From Gnetum montanum (taxonomy: Eukaryota; Streptophyta; Gnetopsida; Gnetales; Gnetaceae): a stretch of 64,000 bases of DNA. Every line of letters starts with the position of its first letter. The stretch's first letter is position 1. Position numbers and translations under genes: made by a program. A model generated the notes under the pieces. The model worked only from the letters and a program-made list of their open reading frames with translations, did not search any database and was not told the DNA's origin. The DNA lies in the NCBI GenBank assembly GCA_015680685.1, contig MNCI01002155.1, positions 311,770 through 375,769 on the forward strand. Reading direction: 5' to 3'. Below, piece after piece: positions 23,785 to 36,226 of this stretch.

Positions 23785-23835
23785 TGAGGCCTCACTGACA
23801 AGACCTCATTGACGTAGTGCAAAAATACTATATAT
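23785..23835 (+). promoter_or_regulatory. U3-like promoter patch upstream of the third ORF of A
   Basis: TCAATGAGGCCTC, then GACCTCATTGACGTAGTG, then ACTATATATACC. The same words (TCAATGAGGCCTC, CGACGTAGT, GATGAGGCCTC) form the U3 repeat of the 3' LTR of A at 43800-43905, where they stand just before its TATA box. The promoter role is inferred. Confidence 0.5.
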
Positions 23836-24275
23836 ACCAATGGACACTTTAGAATTTTTTGCAATTTTCTCATAACACATAGGGAATTTTTGCAATTTTT
23901 TAGAGCCCATAACTATCAAACCGTTTGTCCAAATCACTTCATTTTTCAATCTTGCACTTACCAGAGGTAAGATCTTTATCGTGGGGGCTGCAAACCTTAA
24001 GATTTTCAATGAAATTTTTAAATTTTTTTCTAACTTCCTCCAAGGGTTAGTAACCTTAACAACATAAAAATATCAACTCTTTTAACAGTTAACCCTTCCA
24101 ATAACCTCCAAAATAATTTATCGATGGTAATGAATATATAAAATTAACAATTGAGTTAATTAAGTTAGCCATAATCACAATTTAGCCAAGTGTAACTACC
24201 CTCAAGAGTTAAGGTATCCCAATTATTTTAAGGTTACACAATGATTGCTAATCCATGCTCTTATTGTGATTACAG

Positions 24276-26631
24276 ATGGCACCTAAACAAAAGTGTCCAC
24301 AGGAAGGAGAATCCTCACAACCATGGAAGAAACAACCCAGAGCTAGAAGGGGCCAGCAGGAACAAGGCCAAGAACAATAAGAGGTGACTCATGCAACTAT
24401 ACCTCTTCATGAGGAGCCTAAAGTGGAATCTGTTCAACAGATTCTAGAGGAAGAAGTGCCTACTAAATAATCCCCAACAAGGAGAACTGCTTGGACCCAT
24501 GCCAAGGCTTGAGGTCACTTTGACTCAAGCCTACTTAGACATCATCAAGTCCTGAGAAATCCAAAGATTAGTTCTTCAAGAGATAAAATTTGGGTCATTT
24601 TTGGAAAAAGCTCCAGAGGACATCAAGACAAAATTGAAAACCTCTCCCATGTGGCCAATCATCATGTCCAGTGGGGAATGGTACATGGGAGAGACCTATC
24701 CCTTCTAGAATAGCCAAAGGCTAGGGTCTATTGTAAAAATCAAGGACATTCAAGTGTCCTACTCAGTGGAGGCTATTGCATAGGCATTGGGGTTGCTAAA
24801 AAATGGAACACAATGGGTAGAAATATTAACCAAAAGATGATCCTGAGGCAAAAAAGGAAATGGAACCAACGATGCTACGGGGTGGACCGTAAGGAATATG
24901 GTGCACTCACATTGGCAAAGTGAATTTATTTCAAGATTGTAGCTTATCACCTTAATCTAATGATGAGACCAAGTAAGGTGACTTCTTTCTCCACCCAAGC
25001 ATGCATTGCTCTAAGAAAAAAATTTCCTATTAACCTTCCACAACTAATTTATTTGGAGATCAAGAAGCACTTCAAGGAGAATGAACATGGAAGGAAGATC
25101 CTACCCTTTCCATGCCTTATCAAGAAAATTTCCAAAAGTGCAGGCATTGTTTCTTATTCTAATGATACTCTTAGGCATGTTCCCTTGGTCTCATGGGTGA
25201 AAATCATGAAAGATAAGATGCCAATAACCATTTAAGAAGAGAAGCTACCACCACCATCACCCACTTAGGAGATAACACTGGAGGCCTGTGCAATCCTTGA
25301 GTGTTTGCATCAAATCCAAGAACAACTCTTGAGCAAACAAGAGCAACAAGCAGGAACAAGTGGGATGGATCCATCTGTGTATCAGCCAGCGATGAGTCAC
25401 CTTAATGAGGTGGCAAAAATAGTTAGTCAGATGGAGAGGGGTGGTCCCATTTTCCTTGCCCAAAGAACATAGTTGCCTTCAAGGCTAGATCCCAATGCTT
25501 GAGAGGTGATGGTGTCACTAGTAACATACCATCTATTCCTAGAAATCTCTAGGAATTCCACCACTTTCTCAATAAGGTTGGAGAAAGGTAAAAAGGCAAC
25601 TGTCTTGGTGATGCAGCACCAAGGGTAGGAGATAGTAGTATAAGTGGTAACTGATCGTGTAGCTGAAGCATTAAATGCCACAGTCACAGAATCTATACTA
25701 GATGTATCTACACTCCAAGATGTATAGACATCCATAGGCATGGTCAACAAAGAATTCAACATAGCCCAGCACAAACAATTACTGGAATGACTGGTAGGAA
25801 TCAGGTAACTAACTCTGGACATCTTTGATCTCCTAGAGAACACCACCACAACCTAATAGAAGTTGCTGAATGTAATGGGCAGATGCATCATTTTGGAGGT
25901 GCAACTAGAAATGGCTCGAGAGCAAAATCAATGCTTGGTTGTGGAGGTTGTTGAACTTCGTGCTCGACTTGCAGAACAAGAAATCCTTAGCTTGCAATGA
26001 CAAGAGATGAAGCTATCAAACAACTTCAAGAATGATTTCAAAAGGCTAAATTAGATGTGCCAAGAGAATGAAGCATTGACTGCACAAAATCATTTCCTAC
26101 AAAATCTTGATGCTCAAAGAGATTAAGTACAAGAGTTCATTCATCAACAGCAAGAGCAACTTTCTAGGGTGAATACTGAACTAAGGAAATTAACCACAGA
26201 GAACTGTAATTTGTCAATGGAGGAGGTACACACCTTACAACAAAAGTCTGCCATCGAGATTTCCACTTGGAAGAATAAAGCTCTCAAATTTGAGAGAGTG
26301 AAAAATCACTATAGGGACCAAGTTGGTTTGCAAAAGGAAATTAATGAAAAACAAATCTAGATGGCAAAGATGAAAGTGAATAAAGCCCTCTAGCAACTCC
26401 AACAAGGAAGAGAGATGTGGTAGCCCATCCTTAATGGGATTAACACCTACAAAAAATTAGAGATCCACTTGAAGGAGTTGCAAATTGAAGAAATGATAGA
26501 GTATATAGAGTTGGTCAATCTCCATTACGTAAACCTAGCAATGCTGATAGCTAGAAAACCATGGTTAGAATTGGAAAAAAAAAGTGGCTAGCTCATATTT
26601 GCTATACAAGGCCAAGTTCAAACACCATAAG
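24276..26631 (+). pseudogene. Third ORF of A, first part (coiled-coil protein)
   Basis: It starts MAPKQKCPQEGESSQ right after an acceptor-like TTACAG. An early basic, Gln-rich region is followed by a conserved block at 24960-25235 (FPINLPQLIYLEIKKHF, LPFPCLIKKIS, SAGIVSYSND), which resembles the 'putative plant transposon protein' region of some plant retroelements. Then comes a long Glu/Gln/Lys-rich helical region (about 25850-26630) with LRKLTTENCNLSMEEVHTL, EEMIEYIELVNLHYVNLAML and so on. It stands where Athila-type elements carry an env-like ORF, but no signal peptide or membrane segment was seen. It is split at 26631 by element C and carries many stops. The function is unknown. Confidence 0.65.
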
Positions 26632-27908
26632 TGAAACACTATGAAATTTCAAGACCTCAGTGATTCAGCAAAGTCTCGAAGTTTAGACAAGGATCTTCAC
26701 AAGTATCGCATCAAAACATCTAGGTGATGGGCACATCTCAGCAAGTTTTCTTTTTCGGCTAAGGGCCTACTACATAGCTCAGTGTAGCAGACTTCGGGAG
26801 GACAGAATAGAACAAGGGATGCACAATGACAACACTCCAACTTTTCAAGTTAGTCATGTTCTAAAATATCTTATCTTTTGGCATATTATGTCATGTTACA
26901 CTATGTAACGTAACACAGCGTAACGCAACATAACGTAGCATAAAGCAAACAGCATAGCTGAGTTAGCTACAGCAACAAGGATAACAAAATTTAAGTAGTA
27001 GCGGTCATTACGCTAGGATACACTTCCCAGCATATTGCAGCATAGCCGTGAGATAGTTTGCTACCAAAGATTTGGAAATCCTTCAACGCTAAAGACAAGG
27101 GTGGTTACGCCATACTATGCTTTAGAGCATAGCACAGCGTAACGTTGCAAGCCTCAACTACAGCCCATTAGGTCAACAGCATTCTGCGGGCCCAGGACAT
27201 GCGTCATCTAAACCACATTTTTCTCCTAATCCTAATCCTATAAATACCCTGGTGGAAAACACTCAAAGGGTTGGCAATTTTTGGCAAAAATATTGGCAAG
27301 AAGACAAGAGAGAGTTGGCAAAAAAATAGCATTGACGGTGACAAAGAGAAGCTTTTGGTAAGATATTTTGAATGACCAAACATTTTTCTTCGAGCCTGAC
27401 TCCCTCCCACCCAGATTGGCTAGTGAATAAGGTATATTGGCCCTTGCTTGTTTAATCTCTAAATAGCTTCTTGTTGGTGGCATATACTTTGTTCAAACCA
27501 GAATCCGCTTACAAATCTTGTTGTATTCATCATATTTGTCTATAAGATAAATTCCAAATCTCGGGATCATACATTTCCCAATTTCTTTAATTTATTGCAT
27601 CTTACTTACATTGATTTTACAATAATTTTGCATAGTTTACATCGTTGTCATTGTCTTCAAGATCCGATCTTGGAGTAGATCTCATTTTCTCATCAAATCA
27701 ACATTATATTTTTACATTAAATTGTCTCCTCGTGATACGATTAGTGACAAGTTTATTGATTAAATAAGTCCCTATTTGATTGGCAAGACCATTCAGGGCA
27801 CCTTGAATCCATTCTCTCTAGCACATCCCTCGCATGGATTTGGGGTTGCAACTGTGTACACGGAAATCCTCTTGGTGTTTCTAGCAATTGACATTTTTTA
27901 TCGTTATA
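26632..27908 (+). repeat. 5' LTR of element C
   Basis: It starts TGAAACACTATGAAATTTC and ends TCGTTATA; the copy at the other end has TCGTTACA, so the final CA has mutated here. A TATA box CTATAAATACC lies at 27238. The U3 is rich in GTAACG and CGTAGC words (26900-26945, 27120-27150). Confidence 0.88.
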
Positions 27909-27914
27909 GTTTTC

Positions 27915-27931
27915 TGGTGCTAGAAGGAGGG
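27915..27931 (+). other. Candidate primer binding site of C
   Basis: TGGTGCTAGAAGGAGGG follows the LTR after six bases, in the right place and with the TGG expected opposite the CCA end of a tRNA. The tRNA type was not assigned. Confidence 0.5.
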
Positions 27932-28162
27932 ATGAACCTCCGATCTGTGTTTCACGAGTAGTCCTGTAAGCTATCTGTACCCATTATTGACTAACGCAAA
28001 CATGATACCTCTGTGGTTGTTTACATGATCGTGTGGTACAGATCGGTCGCTCCGACGATTCCTTTGAAATCCAGCAGGACAGAAAGCCCATGTTTGCCTT
28101 TAGCCCCCTTTTGCCTTTGTGATCCTTATCCTCGTTATCATTATCTTCTAGCTGCGTAGAGA
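27932..28162 (+). other. Leader of element C before gag
   Basis: This is a non-coding leader between the primer site and the gag ATG. No structure was recognised. Confidence 0.5.
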
Positions 28163-30420
28163 ATGGCTATGACAACTACCGCCGTTCCCACCGCTAGTCT
28201 CAAAACCCCCTTGACGACACAGGCTACACCTGCTACTATCGAGCCACCGACCAGCCCAGTGCGGCTGTGCTGATCCCTCAGGATTCAAAACAAAGAGCCT
28301 GAGGGGCACGCTTGGAAAATGCAACATTACAACTTCCTTTATGCCAAAATTATGGCAAATTTTCCCATGTACCCACAGGAACTCGAAGAAAAGCACGAAT
28401 ACAAGTTCATTTACTATAACGGGAAAGAATTCGTTCTTTCACTTAATGCTTCTATACCCCTGACGGACCAGCAGTAGTGGATGTTGGATTAGTTGTTAAT
28501 GGCCAGGGCATTAACAGAACAATGAGATGCGATGTTTCATGATGAAGCATTCCACGATGGGCAAGAAGACCTAGATGCCCACTCTGAGGGGGGTAGTCAC
28601 GCTAGCTTTGTTATGGCTCCTCCCTCCACAACGTCCCCTGCAAATCCGTTTGTTATGGTCACTACGCCTTTATCGTTATCTACTGACGACCATGTGGCGC
28701 AAGCGTCACATTGGCATTTCTTCTCTCTGGCTCCTTTTCCAGATGTCATCCCTTCACAGACCATTCCTCCGTAGCCACAATTAGCGAACCCATTGCATCG
28801 CGTGGCTACACGTACGTTACCATATGTGCACGCAATACCTACTTCGCAATTACACATAACTTTTGCATTCATCCCAGCTTCACTCCCGTACCATCACAAT
28901 CAATGGTAGGACCCACCACTACCACGTGATGGGCTCCAACTACGTCACCCCTGGTAGCACAGCCTACGCAGATGTCCCATCTTGCTCATCATCAACATCA
29001 AGCCTCGCAGGCAGTAAATCTAACTACAACGTCATTGTCTGTGCCCCCGGCTACACAAACAATGTACCCCATGGCACAATCAACAGTTGTTGCCCTGCCC
29101 GCATCACCTACCAGGTGGTGGATGGCAAAGGAGGTACCGCCTACAGGGACAGTTCCAACCACATCGCTCATAGATCATGTTGTTGCCTCCATCCTGCCAC
29201 CAATAATGGCTTCCCATGCTATTCCACAACCAACCTCTTCACCCTTGAGTCTGGATCAAGCCTTCCAGCTTATTCAAACTCTTACTGAGGAGGTTGAACA
29301 CCTCAAGGCTGTTGGTTCTGACACAATAGAGGTCATGAATTTCTACCATGATGATCCTATCAGTCTAGCAGTACCCATCTTGTCGCTACCTACTAGGATG
29401 CCACTTCCCCATTTCATGAAATATAATAGGGAAGGTGATCCCAATGCTCATCTAGTTACTTTCAGGTCAGATTTGTTATTGCTGCAACAATGGCCACATA
29501 CCATCATCCACGTTTTCGCTATGTCCTTAATGGGTAAAGCTTTAGATTGGTATCAGGCACTTCCACGCTCTTTCATCTCCACCTTGGAAGAGCTGCTAAC
29601 TCAATTCATGACTCATTTCAAATACAACCTGAAACCAAAGGTCATGCTAGACCAGTTAATGGGAGTTAAACAAGATCTGCTCAAGCCAATCCAAAAGTTT
29701 ATACAGCAGTGGAGTGCCACCTTGAGTGAAATCCATGTACCCATCGCAGAAGCCCATTTATTGGCAATCTTCAAGGGGGTAGTCAATGACTTCATTAAGC
29801 CTAAACTGTATTACCTCACTCCCCTCTCCCTCAGCCAAGCCTTCACTCAGACTAAGAGCATCCAAGATGCGGTAGAGGCTAGCAAAGTCCCAGTGTATGT
29901 GGTTTATAAAAATTCCCACAACAAAAGTAAAGATAAGGGCAAGGCTGCAGCAACAATAGTAGCAACTATGGCCGAAGAAGCCAAAAATAAAAATAATAAC
30001 AAAAGGACAACCATGACTCCTACTGAGGCTATGGCTAGCTTAAACAACATCGATCAACAAATGGCATTGGCTCATGAGACATCGCCACAGTCGAAGCCTA
30101 ACTTTGAGCGTAAAGATCGCTCAAAATATACGGCTCTACCTGTAAAGCCTTCAGAACTTCTAAAGAAACTTCTGGGAACTGGTCACATTCAACACAAGAA
30201 GATGTTTGAGGAGGGTCTAAAATGCCATAGATGGCATTGTGAGCTACTCAAGAATCCCTCCTTGGCCCTACCAAATGAACCACTAGTTCCCAAAAACTTC
30301 AGACTAGACCATTTCTGCGACTACCACCAGCTGTGTGGACATGATACGGACTACTGCTAGGCATTTGAAAGATGAAATTCAATGCATGATTGATTAAGGC
30401 AAGCTTATCCTAGACAGCAG
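28163..30420 (+). pseudogene. gag of element C
   Basis: Starting at ATG 28163 the frame runs through a Thr/Pro-rich N-terminus, then shifts near 28870. The long open part at 28972-30360 (462 codons) holds the capsid-type gag domain: LPTRMPLPHFMKYNREGDPN, HLVTFRSDLLLL, FAMSLMGKALDWYQALP, LLTQFMTHFKYN and QFIQQW-like text. A basic linker and FCDYHQLCGHDTDYC follow, in which C-x(2)-Y-H, GHDT and DC match the zinc-knuckle region of Tat elements. This is the best preserved ORF in C. It makes the capsid that packages element RNA. Confidence 0.85.
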
Positions 30421-31102
30421 TAGTCTAGTTCATCCAGAAAACCAGTCTATGCACGTGTACCAAGACCCGTTAAACGCAAATAACATAGGCTACACTGTTA
30501 ATGTAGTACGTACCAAAGGTGATAGCCTGGCACAACCGAAGCAACCCTTCATGCTGCTTGTGCCTCCTCACCTACCTCAGACAACAAACCCGTTGACATC
30601 GACGGGTGCAGCACCCCAACAGCCTTTTGTCCTCCGAGTCTCACCTCAAACGTTTGTTCCATAGCCAAGTGTCGTTAAAGCCGCGACCCAGCCTATGCCT
30701 ACACCTAAGGCACCCTTTGTCATCAGAGTGTCAAAGTCGTTAGCTGCTTCTACTATGCGAGGGCAAACATCTAAGTCAATGCCCCAACCTCAACCTACAA
30801 CGAGAGGAGAAAGGCATACAATAGATAAAGTAGCCAAGGACCGCCTTACACTGAGGTTTCCTAAGCCTACGCATCTTGCCTTAACACCCTTGGCTTCTCC
30901 TCCCCTTGAAAAGGACGATGTTATGTAGATGCAGCCATCTTCTCCCTGCCCAAGAAAACATAGTCCTCAACCAAAAACCATTCCTCCCTGAGAGATCCGT
31001 CTCCTAGGACAAATGAAAGAAGAGAAAGGCAATAAACAACCATACCATGGGCATAATCTCCTTGACATTTTTACATAAGTCAAACAGGCTCTTAAACAAA
31101 AA
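30421..31102 (+). pseudogene. gag-protease linker of C
   Basis: Proline-rich coding remnants include three related peptides, QPFMLLVPP, QPFVLRVSP and APFVIRVSK, an internal repeat in the linker. Stops at 30662 and 30926 break it. No enzymatic domain was seen. Confidence 0.6.
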
Positions 31103-31720
31103 AATACAATGTTGAGCCTGTATAACTTGCTGATGACATCCCAAAGGCATCATGAAGCCATGGTTCGCATGCTGATGTCCATACCTATCGATGAGAGCTT
31201 GCCAGCGGATGAAGAAGCAATCCATTCGATCATGCTTCCCCTCACTGTTGAACGACCACAATCTTCCCAACTGACATTCCATGACAAGTCCATTAAGGAT
31301 GACCCAGAAAAGGGTCAGGTAATGACAGGACCCATGTTCATCACTATCCAGGTCGACCAATATAGGATCTAGAGAGTACACGTAGATGATGGGGCCACTA
31401 CTAATGTCATTCCATTTCCCATAGTGGATAAACTAGGTTTGATCAATCAGATCAATCCCATGATAACGTCATGTTTGAAGTCATTTAACGGGGCACGAGT
31501 GCAAGTTAAGGAAACAGTCCAAATCAACTTTGTAGCAGGGGATCAATTCCCCACAAACACTATGTTTATCATTTTCAAGGAGATGCCTAGCTTCAACCTA
31601 ATCTTAGGGAGGTCTTGTTTGGCTCAACTAAGGGTCGTCTCATCACCCATTCACTAAGAAATTCACTTACCTTATGTGGGAGGGGAAGTGATCATCCACG
31701 GTGATAAGCTGTCAACAACA
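31103..31720 (+). pseudogene. Aspartic protease of element C
   Basis: The motifs are VHVDDGATTNVIPF (the D-x-G active-site turn as D-D-G), NLILGRSCLAQLRVVSSPIH (I-L-G-R end motif) and LPYVGGEVIIHGD after a stop, which is typical wording for Tat elements. It processes the polyprotein. Stop codons at 31370 and 31655 break it. The usual linker to reverse transcriptase is replaced by the reverse-strand gene at 31961-36110. Confidence 0.82.
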
Positions 31721-31960
31721 TAGAGATGGAACAAGGTTTGGAAATTAAAATCCCCAAAGATCAAACTCTTGTCCTAATAGTTGAACAGACTAACACAGTG
31801 GCCAATGAAAGCTTGACTTGGGCTGAACTACCCTTCCAGGAAGGAGATGGTAGCATAGAGGAATGTTGTAATAAGCCTCCTCGTCGATATGCATTGCCAA
31901 ACCTAAAAATGATCAAGAAGCAATTGCGAAGCTAATAAATAAACACGGTAAGCTATGTGA

Positions 31961-34900
31961 CTATTGTATAATCTCCTGGTAATAGCTTAACAGGCGTTGC
32001 ATAATCTCATCCTCAGTGAGCTCTACCCAAACGCCATCTCCTAAATCAATTCTAGCCTTTACCTTCCTCTTTTCCATAGGAGTCCATCGAGGTGGTTCAA
32101 GAAAAAAGGAAGGGATAGTAGTCTCCCTGCTAGGGAGGGTCATCTCTCTCTCAAGGGAGGCACTCACTATCACTTGTTCCTGAAACTTTTCATATGCTCC
32201 AGAAGCACTGATGACATTGAGGAACAGCTAGAGGGACCCCGCCTCAACCGCAGAATCTTTGTAATGTCAATGATAGACAGTACATTCCTGCTTATACATG
32301 TGTTTATGATTTTTCTGTGCCTGCCCCCATTCCTGGACCCTCGTGCTAAAATCCTTCTAGTCTTGATTCTTCTGGGCTAGGAGATCCATTTGCATCCATT
32401 GTTCGATGAGCTAACAACTAGCTTGGATGTTGTTCCTGATGATCATCCAATAACGGGCATAGTTAATCACAGCTATTCGCCAATTCTTATCATTGGTATC
32501 TCGAGCTTGCAGAAATTTGTTCCTAGACTCAAGGTCCTCAACCCTAGTAATTAGGGTCATTTCCTCTTTTTCTTCTTTCTCCAGCCTCTTCCAGAGGTCT
32601 TCATTGACGTTCTGACTCTCCCATAGAGAAAGGGCTAAGTGTAATGCACATTGATGCATCTTGTCGTAAACATAGCATGGCACTTCGGTTACCTCTAGTG
32701 AGGGCTCACGAGCAGCGTCTACGTCGATAGGCTCTTTAGGATCTCATTTGAGGCGAGATGCTATGACACGAAGATGTTAATTAGATGCGACAAGAAACAC
32801 AATGTGAAAATTTCAATAATTCCCGCGTAGTAATAGTGACGTACCAATCTCAAGACCAATTCACTCCAAGCACCCGATCATATCGTTCACAATTCCCTCC
32901 ATGAAAGCAAATTTGTGAGGAGCCTCAGCCCAATGTTGAGTAGGGGTTGTTGATGAAGGTACGCCACTATTATCAAAAGTGCCTACTACGCAAACAAAAT
33001 GAGTTAAATATAACATAGTAGACAAAGGTAAAATTTGAGATGCTACAATAATACAAGGCACCTATCTAGCAAACCCTCGAGGGTAACAACGGGAGGATTG
33101 CCCATAGAGGAACGGTCAAGCAAGTGGCCAAACTCACCAATGACAAGGCGTTCTTCCCTTTCTAGCCTATCCAAAGGGGCCACAGCATCTCCTATGCTTG
33201 TCTTCCCCTCAGGCGTAGGAGCCTACGTACTGCCCACATTGTCAACAGGGGCCTCCTTCTCCAAAACCTGGGGTCCCTTCTCCACGCCGCAAGACTATGG
33301 CCCCTATTTCAGGGGTCAGTCCCTCTACATCTTTCCCTTTTCCTGTAAAACACATCACAGTTAACAAAAAAAAGAAACTTTACTCACTTTTCACGAGCGC
33401 TACGTGACGCAACAACGTCTATACGTAGCATAACATACATAAACTAATTATGAATTTCTCTACTTACTAGTCAGGAGATGGCTCCTATGAAACTTAATCC
33501 GCAGTTTCCTTCCCTCTTCATCAATCGGGCCAAGAGATTCCACAACCATACAATGCTTTTTCTGCTGAACCGATGAAGCTACTATTTCTACTGCCATGCA
33601 CTTCCCCCTCGATGCATTGCTAGTGTAAGAAGAGGGTGCCCCAACCACGCTGTCTTGGCCTCAGACAGGAGGTGCCACTCAATCCCTAGTTGTTAGTGAA
33701 AACAACTCCCCAATACCTTCAGGAGGATCTTGGGATCGGACAGTGCGGAAGACCTAGGAAATCCATGGCTTGGAGATCTAGTTATGATCCTGCTGCACCC
33801 AGACTCCATCCTTGCAAACCACTAGGAATTTAGCAAAACACCGCAAATAAGCTATGAAGAAGGAAAAATGCACGTTGAAGCGAGACTCAAGCTTCTTGTG
33901 AAACTTGACCATTTTAGCCTTCAAGCCTTCAGCTAGGTGCTTGGCCCAATTATATCGTGTTCCCTCCTCCATGACCTCCCGCATGATCCAAGCCTACTCT
34001 ATGCCAAGGATTTTTCCTTGCGAGAGTAGCTTGGGGAAAGCATGAGCTCGGAAGAGGGGGTAAATGATATTAGCCACCTCTAGCTTGATCTTATCAGCGT
34101 AGATGCCTTTTGGTTCTTTTTTAACCCCTAGCCACTTCTCTATGTCCTTTTGATGTTTAGAACTCTTTTTTGATCTTTCTTCCACTAGGAGACCATCAGA
34201 AGGAATGCCAAAATATCAGCAAACAGTTGAGCATTAATATCAAAACTCACACGCACATTACGCACGTGCGTGTGAAGACGCTTGACTTGTTCACTGAAGA
34301 AGTCGACTAGAGCTAACATTTCAGCTACTATGACATTAGGGTTTATGGCTAGAAATAGCTCCATTAGTCTAGCTTCCTAGAGGTTATTAGTTATGGCAGC
34401 TGGGGCCACTCCGTGGCAAAGCCAACGTTGTGCTTCATTTAGGTTACCATAGTGGAAGAAGATGGTGGTTACGTCATGCCCAGAGGCTATCATCGTGACC
34501 TCCTGCAGTTCTTTAACTATAAACAAAAAAAATAGGTTAGACAAAACAACAAAATAGTAAAATCTTATACACTATTCTCATTCCATCAGGTTACATAGTT
34601 GATCAACGTAGCGCAACTTACCGCGTCCAAAAGGTAAAGGAAACGGTGGGATGTCCTCTTGCACGTCGTCAACGGTGGTGGGACGATCCAAAGTCCACTC
34701 CTTATCCAGCCATCTAGAATCTCTACACTTGACAAAGAATTTAGCATACCGGATAGGGTAGTGTTGGATTTCAAATCCTAGTTGTCCCAGGACACCAACA
34801 TGCACATTGCTGATGGAAGTGAATTCCATTATGGCTATTTCAACCATAGATAACATGTCCGTATCACCTTGGAGACCATCTGCATCGATAAAAAACCTAT

Positions 34901-36110
34901 GTCATAGAGTATAGAAGACTGTTCACATCTAATGCAAAATCAAATAGCAGTTAACATATCACAATACCTTAATAGCACTTACCCTCCGGCATAATACACA
35001 ATGCCAGGTGGGTTCTGAAAATAGGTTGTGAGATGACAAGCCACAAACAGCATGTTGTAGGTGTGATAACAATTAAACCTGGGCATCTCCCAGATCCAAG
35101 ATAAGTGCCTCAAACCCTTGGTGCATTGTTTGTGCTCTGTTTCCCCCATGGCCTCGATTGAGCCGTCCACCAAAAACGTTAATATGCTCTGTGTTGACCC
35201 AACCAACAATGTTTCCAGAATGGCGATGACTATCTTGGCCGACAAATGTGACCAAATAATTATGCTAAAGTTATGCAACAAAAACTGCAGGAACTCCTAT
35301 GTGCTTGTTCGGAACCAAATCACCTCTCCCTCTACATGAGCATGGGGAGGAGGAACATTGGCCACGGGGACATTTAGACAGCATAGAACGTCCATGATGT
35401 CCAAAACGATCAGGACGGGCTTTAGTGTGATCCTTTACAATAAAACATATTACCATTAGAAAATAGTTTAGACCTGCTAACAACGTCAAAACAAATCGAA
35501 AAAGAAACTCATGAGAATCCATCATGCAACATTGAGGTTCTCACTACCTTGACTCCTAGAAAATCACATGTTACGCTAGAAATGCACTACCAAAACCACC
35601 CAAACCCTTGCAACGGTCTAAGGTCTGTCTATGACAATGGTGATAAAGGTGATTCAGCATCTTACCCTAGTGTAACACATGACCATTACGGGCAAGGCAA
35701 CAGAACGTCTTTTTTGCACTATGCAAGGGTACAACAACTAAACTCTTAACCGGTTATGCGTTGTGTTTATACAACATTGCCCACAACCGCCCAAACCCTT
35801 ACGATGGTGTAAGGTCTATCTCTGACAGCAACGATAGGGGTAATATTACAAACTTCCATAGCGTAACTATCAGAGGCAGGCATGGACACCTAACGTAGTG
35901 CACATTTTTTAAACAAATACAAATTACAGCACAATGATAGCGAAAATAACCCAATGCATATATCACACAAGGAAGGTGAAGAATGACTTACCGAGCGAGT
36001 GGAGTAGCCTCCCGAGTTTTGACTCGCGCTTTTGAAATTCACCCTAGACTTTCCTGTACTTTGTCGATCCTAGCCAACTTGGCATGTTTGCGTTCAGTCT
36101 TTGGTGCCAT
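31961..36110 (-). pseudogene. Spliced antisense gene inside element C, unknown function
   Basis: On the minus strand an ATG at 36110 starts MAPKTERKHAKLARIDK. Probable exons: 36110-35992, 35432-34983, 34879-34622, 34516-33468, 33342-33062, about 32985-32845, and 32760-31961. Donors of exons 1-4 are GTAAGT; acceptors include TTTGTTTATAG and GTTTTACAG. The exon 3-4 junction joins in phase through two long open stretches. Exon 2 contains NPPGIVYYAGG, exon 4 has RYNWAKHLAEGLKAKM and FNVHFSFFIAYLRCFAKFL, and exon 7 has a coiled coil (LWKRLEKEEKEEM, RVEDLESRNKFLQA) and ends DEIMQRLLSYYQEIIQ. About half a dozen stops and two or so frameshifts make it a pseudogene copy. No family was recognised. It lies where Ogre-type Tat elements have their intron between protease and RT. 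Confidence 0.6.
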
Positions 36111-36218
36111 TTTTCTGCCTCAATAACCTCTACGAAATCGTTAATTTAAGCTTTTCTTTTGCTTTAGCCTAACTCAACCTTGCTATGTTTACAGTTTACT
36201 TTGAGGACGAAACATCTA

Positions 36219-36226
36219 CTTATAAG
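36219..36226 (-). promoter_or_regulatory. TATA-like box of the antisense gene
   Basis: CTTATAAG lies about 110 bases upstream of the minus-strand ATG at 36110, at a plausible distance for a plant promoter with a short 5' UTR. Confidence 0.4.

Larger units (their letters stand above)
22091..24275 (+). other. Leader between pol and third ORF of A
   Basis: No gene is seen in about 2.2 kb. It opens with the family's CTCAGTCATGGGGAAGATG and then T-rich sequence. It holds two copies of a block TGTG(C)GGTTCTCAT...ATTCAAAGCACACCCC (22820-22870 and 22894-22945), a conserved GGGCATGAGCCTACTATGG block near 23454, an LTR-U3-like patch at 23785-23835, and ends in TTATTGTGATTACAG immediately before the ATG of the third ORF. 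That last string looks like a splice acceptor. Confidence 0.65.

Noticed and set aside
24276-26631. Envelope protein for the third ORF
   Set aside because: No signal peptide or hydrophobic segment was seen; composition is that of a coiled coil.
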